A stretch of 7,109 nt of DNA from Deltaproteobacteria bacterium (GTDB lineage: Bacteria > Myxococcota > Myxococcia > Myxococcales > 40CM-4-68-19): contig VBLM01000381.1 in NCBI GenBank assembly GCA_005879095.1, forward strand, positions 1 to 7,109. The letters run 5' to 3'. A program made the position numbers and the translations under genes. The notes below the pieces were generated by a model that was not told where the DNA came from, made no database searches, and was given only the letters and a program-made list of their open reading frames with translations. This document shows, one piece after another, positions 1-5,285 of this stretch (within the stretch, counting starts at the first letter, position 1; each line of letters starts with the position of its first letter).

Positions 1-2
1 AG

Positions 3-947
3 GCCGAGATGCAGAAGCTCGTCCACATGGAGGAGCGGCTGCAGGAGCGCGTGGTCGGCCAGGAAGAGGCGGTGCGCGCGGTCTCCAACGCGGTGCGGCG
101 CGCGCGGTCGGGCCTGCAGGATCCGAATCGGCCGATCGGCAGCTTTCTCTTCGCCGGCCCGACGGGTGTGGGCAAGACCGAGCTGGCGCGCGCGCTGGCT
201 GAGTTCCTGTTCGACGACGAGAGCGCGATGGTCCGGCTCGACATGAGCGAGTACATGGAGAAACACTCGGTGGCGCGGCTGATCGGCGCGCCACCCGGGT
301 ACGTCGGCTACGACGAGGGCGGCCAGCTCACCGAGGCCGTGCGGCGCCGGCCGTACAGCGTGATTCTCTTCGACGAGATCGAGAAGGCGCACCGCGACGT
401 GTTCAACGTGCTGCTGCAAGTCCTCGACGACGGCCGGCTCACCGACGGGCAGGGCCGCACCGTCGACTTCCGCAACACGGTCGTCATCTTGACCAGCAAT
501 CTAGGCTCGCAGCACATCGCCGGCGGCGATCACGACGAGGAGCGCAAGCGCGTCACCGACGCCATCCGCGCCGAGCTGCGGCCGGAGCTCTTGAACCGCA
601 TCGACGAAGTCGTGGTCTTCCACAGCCTCGGCCGCGAGGAGCTGGCGCGGATCGTCGAGATCCAGCTCCGGCGCCTGGGCAAGCTGTTGGCCGAGAAGCA
701 GCTCAAGCTCGAGCTGACCGAGCGCGCCAGGCTCGCGGTCGGCAAGGCAGGCTACGATCCGGTCTACGGCGCGCGGCCGCTCAAGCGCGCGCTGCAGCGG
801 ATGGTGCTCGATCCGCTCGCGATCAAGGTCCTGCAAGGCGACTTCCGCCCCGGCGAAATCGTGCGAGTCGACGCGGGACCGTCCGACGACGTGCTGACGT
901 TCACGCGCGTCGATGGCTCCGCCGGGCAGGCCGCGACGCTACACTAG
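3..947 (+). CDS. clpB: ATP-dependent chaperone ClpB, C-terminal part (5' end outside window)
   Basis: ClpB is a cytoplasmic Hsp100 hexamer that pulls polypeptides out of aggregates together with DnaK. Only the second AAA+ module and the C-terminal small domain are present; the frame is open to the left edge, so the ATG at 9 is internal. Numbering from that Met: VVGQ at 15-18, Walker A GPTGVGKT at 50-57, pore-loop GYVG at 97-100, Walker B VILFDE at 118-123, sensor-1 Asn164 in TSNLGS, arginine-finger candidate Arg197 in LLNRID, and sensor-2 GAR at 254-256. All key ATPase residues are intact. ClpA, ClpC and ClpX are less likely: the [25 protein letters not shown] and [23 protein letters not shown] stretches are typical of ClpB, and no ClpP-docking loop is seen at the usual place between Walker A and Walker B or after sensor 1. 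The gene ends 5 bases before the next start, suggesting co-transcription with it. Confidence 0.96.
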   Translation, partial: AEMQKLVHMEERLQERVVGQEEAVRAVSNAVRRARSGLQDPNRPIGSFLFAGPTGVGKTELARALAEFLFDDESAMVRLDMSEYMEKHSVARLIGAPPGYVGYDEGGQLTEAVRRRPYSVILFDEIEKAHRDVFNVLLQVLDDGRLTDGQGRTVDFRNTVVILTSNLGSQHIAGGDHDEERKRVTDAIRAELRPELLNRIDEVVVFHSLGREELARIVEIQLRRLGKLLAEKQLKLELTERARLAVGKAGYDPVYGARPLKRALQRMVLDPLAIKVLQGDFRPGEIVRVDAGPSDDVLTFTRVDGSAGQAATLH

Positions 948-952
948 CCGGC

Positions 953-1420
953 ATGGATCTGGCGCTGCTCGAAAAGCTGCGCGAAAACAGCGGGTTGCGG
1001 CTCGATCGAGAGGGCCGATTCTGGCATCGCGGCGGTCCGATCGAGCACGCGCGCACGGTCGCGGTCCTGCACCAGGGCATCCACCGCGCACCGGACGGCC
1101 GTTGGGCCACCCGCATCGGGAAAGAGTGGGGATACCTCGACGTCGAGGACGCGGCGCTCTTCGTACGCCGCATCGACGGCCGCCGGGCGCAGCTCGCCTC
1201 GGGCGACTGGGCCGAGATCGAGTCGTTGAGCATCGGGGCTGACGACGCCCTCTACGCCCGGGTCCGCGGCGAGCGCGCCCGGCTCACCCGGACCGCTCAA
1301 CTCTCGCTTGCCGAGGCGCTCCGCCAGGACGGCAACCGATATGTCGTTGATCTCGCAGGGAAAACCTACACCGTCGCCGAGGACGGCGGCCCCGAACCAC
1401 TCCGCCCCCCTGGAGCATAG
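953..1420 (+). CDS. Hypothetical protein, DUF1285-like
   Basis: A 155-residue soluble protein with no signal peptide or membrane segment. The ATG at 953 follows the clpB stop by 5 bases, and no strong ribosome binding site is visible, so translational coupling to clpB is likely. Residues 15-70 (LRLDREGRFWHRGGPIEHARTV then APDGRW, GKEWGYLDVEDAALFVRRI) resemble the start of DUF1285-type proteins, where a basic-aromatic strand, a G-x-PI turn and a V-E/D-DA-F/L-V strand recur. That match is from memory of the family and is moderate to weak. No catalytic motif is evident and the function is unknown. The last residues (GPEPLRPPGA) are low in complexity, and the TAG stop overlaps the first palindrome of the convergent repeat element, so the tail may have been reshaped by that element. 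Confidence 0.8.
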   Translation: MDLALLEKLRENSGLRLDREGRFWHRGGPIEHARTVAVLHQGIHRAPDGRWATRIGKEWGYLDVEDAALFVRRIDGRRAQLASGDWAEIESLSIGADDALYARVRGERARLTRTAQLSLAEALRQDGNRYVVDLAGKTYTVAEDGGPEPLRPPGA

Positions 1421-1434
1421 GGGTCCGGACCCCT
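1419..1434. repeat. 16-base perfect GC-rich palindrome
   Basis: AGGGGTCCGGACCCCT is its own reverse complement. It begins on the last two bases of the TAG stop of the DUF1285-like gene. A related but imperfect copy (GGGGGTCGGAC) occurs at 1503-1513 in the opposite flank. GGGGTC...GACCCC palindromes of this type are common in REP-like families; that parallel is from general knowledge and is not checked here. Confidence 0.8.
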
Positions 1435-1440
1435 CTCTGC

Positions 1441-1458
1441 GAGTTTTGTACAAAACTC
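1441..1458. repeat. 18-base perfect palindrome centred on GTAC
   Basis: GAGTTTTGTACAAAACTC equals its own reverse complement over all 18 bases. As RNA it could form a 7-bp stem with a GUAC loop; as DNA it has the form of a dimeric repressor site. No U-tract follows it, so a classical intrinsic terminator is not supported. Confidence 0.85.
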
Positions 1459-1472
1459 CCAAACCGGCGTGC

Positions 1473-1495
1473 GTTTTGTACAAATTGTACAAAAC
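1473..1495. repeat. Second GTAC inverted repeat with a 9-base tandem duplication
   Basis: The arms GTTTTGTACAA and TTGTACAAAAC pair perfectly around a single central A at 1484. The same stretch contains TTGTACAAA twice in direct tandem (1476-1484 and 1485-1493), so it looks like the 18-base palindrome expanded by one 9-base unit. It ends immediately before the TGA of the - strand membrane protein gene. Confidence 0.8.
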
Positions 1496-1912
1496 TCACA
1501 CAGGGGGTCGGACGGCACCCCGCGCCCGGCGGGACAGCCGGAGGCCGAGGCGGACGCCAGTCCAGCCGGCAGCGGCGCAGACGGCGATTACGCCGATCAG
1601 CGCGAAGAGCGGCTTCCAGAGCAGATCGGTAAGCTGCGGCCGCTGCGCGCCAAGGCCGAGCGGCGCGAGCGCGATCGTGATCCCGAGGACCGCGGCCACG
1701 AGGATCGCGCCGAATGCGCCGCCGCCCGCTCCGACCACCGGCGAAACCTCCACCAGCAACGCCAGTAGCAACGAGAGCAGCGCGACGCACGCCACCAGGA
1801 GCGCCACGAAGACCGCGCCGCCCGCCGGCAGGACGCGGAAGAGCATCGCCGCCAGCATCACCGCCAGCACGCCGATGGCGATCGACCACATCGCGGCGCG
1901 GAGCTTACTCAT
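1496..1912 (-). CDS. Small four-helix integral membrane protein, unknown function
   Basis: A 138-residue protein starting at the ATG at 1912, where ATGAGTAA gives an 8-base overlap with the truA stop; this placement argues for the MSKLRAAMW start rather than the longer open frame upstream. Four hydrophobic segments are visible at about 8-27, 31-55, 63-85 and 99-121. Arg/Lys residues lie at the N-terminus (K3, R5), at R91 and in the tail (RLGLRLSRRARGAVR). No charged catalytic residues stand out and I do not recognise the family. It is the last gene of the - strand run. Its final codons (VRPPV and stop) lie inside the right arm of the palindromic element, so the natural C-terminus may have been replaced or extended by that sequence. 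Confidence 0.75.
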   Translation of the reverse strand: MSKLRAAMWSIAIGVLAVMLAAMLFRVLPAGGAVFVALLVACVALLSLLLALLVEVSPVVGAGGGAFGAILVAAVLGITIALAPLGLGAQRPQLTDLLWKPLFALIGVIAVCAAAGWTGVRLGLRLSRRARGAVRPPV

Positions 1913-2678
1913 CGCTTCCGTCCGATCGGGGGTCGCTGTTTCCCGGCAGGTAAAACACTTCGTCGAGAACCAGGCCGTGCGGCGGCGCGGTGGGGCCGGC
2001 GCGCGTGCGATCCCGTCCCTCGAGAAGCGCCTGCAGCGAATCCGGCGCGCGCCGGCCGTGCGCGACTTCCACCAGTGTTCCCGCGATGTTGCGGACCATG
2101 TGCTTGAGGAACGCGGTGGCTTCGACCACCACCTCGACGCGCGGCCCGTCGCCGATGATCTCCAGCCGCCGCACTTCGCGGACGGTCGTGCGGGCGGGGC
2201 AGTCGGCCGCCCGGAGCGCGGAGAAGTCGTGCACGCCGAGCAGCGACGAGGCGGCAGCGCGCATCGGTCCGACATCGAGCGGCCGGCGAATCTCCCAGAC
2301 CCGCCCGCGTCGAAGCGGCGATCGGACCGCGGTCTGCAAAATAGAGTAAATATACCTCTTGCCGCGGGCCCACCGCCGCGCGTCGAATCCGTCCGGCACT
2401 TCCTCGGCGCGGACGCACGCGACGTCGTCGGGCAACAGCGCATTCAGCCCCGCGGTCCAGGCCTTGAGCGGCAACCGCTTTTCGACCCGCAGGGACGCTA
2501 CCTGTCCCCGGGCGTGGACACCCGAGTCCGTCCGACCCGCGCCGGTCACCTGGACAACCGCGCCGCACAGCCGCGCGATCGCGCCCTCCAGCACCTGCTG
2601 CACGCTGCGCCCGTTCGGCTGCATCTGCCAGCCGACGAAGCCGCCGCCGTCGTACTCCAGCGTGAGCTTCACGTTCAC
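1905..2678 (-). CDS. truA: tRNA pseudouridine synthase A
   Basis: TruA converts uridines 38-40 in the anticodon arm of many tRNAs to pseudouridine in the cytoplasm. The 257-residue length is normal for the family. The N-terminal LEYDGGGFVGWQ and the catalytic motif GRTDSGVHA with Asp51 are intact. The RYIY segment at 108-111 supplies the conserved active-site tyrosine region, FLKHMVRNIAGTL near 191-203 matches the conserved C-domain helix, and APPHGLVLDEVFY closes the protein. The start is GTG at 2678, forming a GTGA overlap with the stop of the upstream SPFH gene; a second GTG lies two codons downstream. A short A/T-rich patch (about 2335-2357) encodes YIYSILQ with codons unusual for this genome, but the reading is uninterrupted. 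Confidence in the function is very high. Confidence 0.96.
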   Translation of the reverse strand: MNVKLTLEYDGGGFVGWQMQPNGRSVQQVLEGAIARLCGAVVQVTGAGRTDSGVHARGQVASLRVEKRLPLKAWTAGLNALLPDDVACVRAEEVPDGFDARRWARGKRYIYSILQTAVRSPLRRGRVWEIRRPLDVGPMRAAASSLLGVHDFSALRAADCPARTTVREVRRLEIIGDGPRVEVVVEATAFLKHMVRNIAGTLVEVAHGRRAPDSLQALLEGRDRTRAGPTAPPHGLVLDEVFYLPGNSDPRSDGSDE

Positions 2679-3709
2679 TTCGAGTCGTCTTCCACCTTCG
2701 CGGAGACCCGCTTCGTCTCGGTCAGCGCGTAGCGCGCGAGCAGATCGTTGAGGTTCATCGTCTGCAGCCCGCCCGACTTCGCGCCGCCGGGGAGGAAGAT
2801 GATCTGCTTGCCCGCCAGCGCCTCGGCCACGCGCAACTTCACCAGCGTCTTCCCGCCCGCGCCGCTCATCGCCTGGTTGGTCTTCTCCACGCCCTTCGCA
2901 TGCGCCTTGCGCTCGGCGAGGATCGCTTCCGACTCACGCTGCGACCGGTAGTAGTCGGCGTCCGCGTGCAGCTTCACCTGGTCGAGCCCACCACGCGCGG
3001 TGGCGATCTTCTGGTTCACCTGGCCCTTGGCGGTCTCGAGATTGCGCAGCGCTTCCTGCTGCGAGGCGTGCCCTTCCGAGACCATCCGCTCCGCGGTCTG
3101 CTCGGCCAGCTTCTTGTCGTGGATCACCTTCTCGTACTCGGGATGGAAGTGGTGCTCGCCGAGGATCACCCGCTCGACGATCACCCCCTCCGGACCCAGC
3201 ACTTTCGAGACCTTGTCGCGCGCTTCTTCCGCTTTCTGGAAGCGTTTGTCGGAGACGTAGAACTCCTCGCTGGTCATCGTATTCAGCACGTCGCGCACGA
3301 TGCTCCGGCAGGCGGGCCGCACCAGGTTTTCCTTGACCTCGCCGGTCGAGCCGCCGACGTGCTCGAGGATCCACGGCGTCTTGGCAGTATCGACGCGCCA
3401 GGCGACCGTCACGTCGACGGTGATGTCGTTGCCGTCGTGGGTCTTGAACTCGATGTCGTCGCGCTCAGCCCGATCGCCCTCCGTCTTCGACTGCACCATG
3501 GAGAGGTTCTGCAGCGCGACGTTGAAGACGTGCCAGTCGGTGATGAAGGCCGGGAAGGTGTATGTCGCGCCGGGCGGATACGTCTCCTGCTGCACGCCCG
3601 CCTTGCCGAAGAACCCGATTTTCCGTGTCAGCACGCCGACCTCGGTCGAATCGGTCGAGTGGAACGTGCACGCAGTCGTCAGAAGAACGATCAGGATGCT
3701 CGCGCGCAT
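2675..3709 (-). CDS. SPFH/band-7 domain protein, probable lipoprotein (second of tandem pair)
   Basis: A 344-residue member of the stomatin/prohibitin/flotillin/HflK-C superfamily, whose members form large membrane-bound rings or scaffolds. The N-terminus is a short hydrophobic leader ending LLTTAC (Cys14), which resembles a lipoprotein signal, although the -3 position is Thr and not the usual Leu. The SPFH domain spans about 22-200 (STEVGVLTRKIGFFGKAG, PPGATYTFP, ITVDVTVAWRV, then FQKAEEARDKV and GVIVERVILGE). It is followed by a helical, charged Ala/Glu/Lys-rich segment at about 195-278 typical of the coiled-coil region. The tail has KTLVKLRVAEALAGKQIIFLPG and then MNLNDLLARY, a usual ending for this group. 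The ATG at 3709 has a good ribosome binding site. It overlaps truA by 4 bases. With the upstream SPFH gene it probably forms a hetero-oligomer as HflK and HflC do; it is not clearly either one. Confidence 0.88.
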   Translation of the reverse strand: MRASILIVLLTTACTFHSTDSTEVGVLTRKIGFFGKAGVQQETYPPGATYTFPAFITDWHVFNVALQNLSMVQSKTEGDRAERDDIEFKTHDGNDITVDVTVAWRVDTAKTPWILEHVGGSTGEVKENLVRPACRSIVRDVLNTMTSEEFYVSDKRFQKAEEARDKVSKVLGPEGVIVERVILGEHHFHPEYEKVIHDKKLAEQTAERMVSEGHASQQEALRNLETAKGQVNQKIATARGGLDQVKLHADADYYRSQRESEAILAERKAHAKGVEKTNQAMSGAGGKTLVKLRVAEALAGKQIIFLPGGAKSGGLQTMNLNDLLARYALTETKRVSAKVEDDSK

Positions 3710-3711
3710 GG

Positions 3712-3765
3712 TTATTCCTTCACGTCGAAGCGCTTGAGAAGAGCGCGCAGGTCCAAAGGATTCAT
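3712..3765 (-). pseudogene. 17-codon ORF: detached C-terminal tail of the first SPFH protein
   Basis: The ORF reads MNPLDLRALLKRFDVKE. Its ATG overlaps the TGA of the preceding SPFH gene (ATGA), and it stops 2 bases before the next ATG. The sequence resembles the end of the sister protein (MNLNDLLARYALTETK) and the usual C-terminal ending of this SPFH group as I remember it. The simplest reading is that it was once in frame with the first SPFH gene and was separated by an internal deletion that shifted the frame. A coupled micro-peptide is a weaker alternative. Confidence 0.55.
3714..3721 (-). promoter_or_regulatory. Shine-Dalgarno site for the second SPFH gene
   Basis: The - strand reads GAAGGAAT here, with AAGGAA at 3720-3715 and 5 bases to the ATG at 3709. 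It fixes that start. It lies within the last codons of the 17-codon tail ORF upstream, so any translation of that ORF would run over the site. Confidence 0.7.
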
Positions 3766-4673
3766 CCCGCGCGCAGCGCCTGGTTTTCCAGCTCGGTGCC
3801 CTGGGCCTCGGCGAGCTTGACCAGCAGGTCTCCGTCGGCCGCCTTCTGCCTTCGATAGAGATCCGCCTGCGCCTCCAGCTTCTTCACCTCGGCCTCACCG
3901 CGCGCCAGCTCGACCTGCACCGACGCCGCGCCCTCGGCGACGATCTTGTTTTTCGCCGCGTTCGCGGTGGCCGCCTTGGCCTCGGCCTCGTTCTTGTAGA
4001 CCGTCTGGTCCTGGATCTTCCGCTGCTCGATGGCCTGCTGGTAGCGCTGGTCGTAGGTGTAGCGCCGCACCAGCACCTGCATCACCTCGATGCCCTTGTC
4101 CTTCAGCTCCACTTCCAGCGCGGCCTGCGCGTCGCGGGCTTTCTCGGTGCGCTTGTTGCCGCGGTAGAAGTCTTCCGCATCCAGCTCGCCGAGCGCGCGG
4201 CGCAGATCCTGTTGGGCCCGCGGGATCACCGCGCTGTCCTCGAAGAGGCGCCCCGGCCCGATGGTGGTCATGACCTTCAACGGATCGGCGACGCGGTAGA
4301 GCACGGTGACGTCGACCTGCACCGTGTACCCTTCGCTGGTCTGGATGTTCACGCCCGGCGCGACGCGGTGGCCCTCGAGGTCCTCGCTGCGCTCGGCGCG
4401 CGAATTCGAGAGCTCGAGCACCTGCACGCGCATCGGAAAGCGGTGGATGGTCTCACCCGCGCCGACGTAGTGCAGACCGGTCGTGTAGACGAAGGGCTCG
4501 ATGCCCTTGCCCATGCCGAACTTGATCTGCTTGACGCCGGCCTCGCCCGGCTTCACGTAGGTGGTGCAGGAGTTGTAGCCGATCAGCAGCACCAGCAAGC
4601 CGGCGCCGATCAGCCACACCCGACGCAGCCTCCAGGTGATCGGCACGTTGATTCGGGGAATGTTCAAGGCCAC
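3762..4673 (-). CDS. SPFH/band-7 membrane protein, C-terminally shortened (first of tandem pair)
   Basis: A 303-residue prohibitin/HflC-like protein. A basic N-terminus (WRLRR at 14-18) precedes one hydrophobic segment at about 20-33, then C36-TTY and the SPFH domain at about 38-215 (VKPGEAGVKQIKFG, VNIQTSEGYTVQVDVTVLYRV, PRAQQDLRRALGELDAEDFY, ALEVELKDKGIEVMQVLVRR). A long Ala/Glu/Lys coiled-coil region follows at about 215-290. It is expected to sit in the inner membrane with the SPFH and coiled-coil parts outside the cytoplasm, as HflK/C do. The start is GTG at 4673, directly after the TAA of the upstream gene, supported by GAGGAG 7 bases before it. The protein stops at ENQALRAG. The sister protein continues for about 32 more residues and then MNLNDLLARY, and a matching tail lies just downstream in another frame, so a frameshifting deletion near 3765 is likely. 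Confidence 0.88.
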   Translation of the reverse strand: MALNIPRINVPITWRLRRVWLIGAGLLVLLIGYNSCTTYVKPGEAGVKQIKFGMGKGIEPFVYTTGLHYVGAGETIHRFPMRVQVLELSNSRAERSEDLEGHRVAPGVNIQTSEGYTVQVDVTVLYRVADPLKVMTTIGPGRLFEDSAVIPRAQQDLRRALGELDAEDFYRGNKRTEKARDAQAALEVELKDKGIEVMQVLVRRYTYDQRYQQAIEQRKIQDQTVYKNEAEAKAATANAAKNKIVAEGAASVQVELARGEAEVKKLEAQADLYRRQKAADGDLLVKLAEAQGTELENQALRAG

Positions 4674-5270
4674 TTAATGACTCCTCTCGCGCGGTTCCAG
4701 CGCGACGTCGGCGCGCATCGATTCGGTGAGCTCCGACAACGGCCGATACGTCTCGAGCGTGCCGCTGACCGCGTCGAGATCGCGCACCAGCTCGTCGAGC
4801 TTGCGGCGGTAGCGCCAGCGATACCAGCCCTGGATGAGATCGGGAAAGAACGGTCCGGCGAGCAGCGTCACCGCCGGAAACCACTTCGCCTCGATCGGGA
4901 TGTAGGGCACTTCCACAGCAATGATACCGAGTATGAATCCAGCCAAAGCGAACGTGCCGCGCGCGACCAGGTCGCCGCCGCGCCAGATGCCGTAGTCGCG
5001 CTTGGCCAGCGCGATGTCGTCGTTGACGACCTTCGCGTAACGCGGCAGGACGATGTCGTCGACGACGCGGCGGACGCGCTGCCAGTACTGCGGATCGTCG
5101 ATCTCCATCTCTTTGAGCTGCCGCTCCATCTGCACCAGCTCGGCCTCGGCCTGCTGGCGGAACGACGCTTCAATCTGCGGCGTCCACTCGCGCACGCCCG
5201 GACGCCGCAGCTCGAACTGTTCGAGCAGGAAGCGGCCCACCGCCGCGAGCCGGTACTTCTCGGGCACCAT
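4674..5270 (-). CDS. Membrane protein of unknown family, upstream of the SPFH pair
   Basis: A 198-residue protein I do not recognise. The N-terminal 100 residues are soluble-looking and charged, with a likely helical stretch at about 32-60 (IEASFRQQAEAELVQMERQLKEMEID). Two hydrophobic segments follow, at about 103-124 (GTFALAGFILGIIAVEVPYIPI) and 128-147 (KWFPAVTLLAGPFFPDLIQGW). A very basic stretch comes next (RWRYRRK, 151-157) and then a short helical tail, which suggests a hairpin in the membrane with both ends in the cytoplasm. The ATG at 5270 lies 15 bases after the amt stop, with only a weak binding site. The TAA touches the GTG of the first SPFH gene with no gap, so a partner or accessory role for the SPFH proteins is plausible but inferred from position only. 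The membrane segment uses several A/T-rich codons unusual for its neighbours. Confidence 0.72.
   Translation of the reverse strand: MVPEKYRLAAVGRFLLEQFELRRPGVREWTPQIEASFRQQAEAELVQMERQLKEMEIDDPQYWQRVRRVVDDIVLPRYAKVVNDDIALAKRDYGIWRGGDLVARGTFALAGFILGIIAVEVPYIPIEAKWFPAVTLLAGPFFPDLIQGWYRWRYRRKLDELVRDLDAVSGTLETYRPLSELTESMRADVALEPRERSH
4681..4688 (-). promoter_or_regulatory. Shine-Dalgarno site for the first SPFH gene
   Basis: GAGAGGAG on the - strand lies 7 bases before the GTG at 4673 and inside the final codons of the upstream gene. It supports the GTG start and a coupled operon arrangement. Confidence 0.65.
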
Positions 5271-5285
5271 CCGGCGAGCGTAACA

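Larger units (their letters stand above)
1419..1513. repeat. Nested palindromic element with outer inverted repeats between convergent genes
   Basis: This fills the gap between the two convergent stop codons (1420 and 1496) and extends into the end of the - strand gene. The left arm (about 1423-1453) and the reverse complement of the right arm (about 1485-1513) both read GTCC(G)GACCCC, then a short TCTCTGC/TGTGTG spacer, then GAGTTTTGTACAA or AGTTTTGTACAA; they match except for small indels and a few mismatches. The arms enclose a roughly 31-base centre holding another TTTTGTACAA copy. A much more A/T-rich core sits inside a GC-rich genome, which makes it stand out. It could be a REP/MITE-like element, a cluster of operator sites, or a structured bidirectional transcript end. 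The structure is seen directly; the role is inferred. Confidence 0.75.

Noticed and set aside
1419..1495. Classical bidirectional intrinsic terminator between the convergent genes
   Set aside because: The hairpins are possible, but the most stable ones lack a following U-tract and the T runs lie inside the stems. A terminating role is possible but not shown by the sequence.
2330..2362. A/T-rich patch inside truA as an internal promoter or foreign insert
   Set aside because: It encodes the conserved RYIYSILQ segment in frame, whose residues need A/T-rich codons. No clear -35/-10 pair with correct spacing is visible.
1913..2443. Upstream extension of the four-helix membrane gene's frame over truA
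   Set aside because: The extension is Arg/Pro/Ser-rich noise out of frame with truA; the ATG at 1912 in the ATGAGTAA overlap is the natural start.
1308..2732. 474-codon open frame on the + strand opposite truA
   Set aside because: TruA on the other strand has all its catalytic motifs. The + frame product is Arg/Pro/Ala-rich with no recognisable family.
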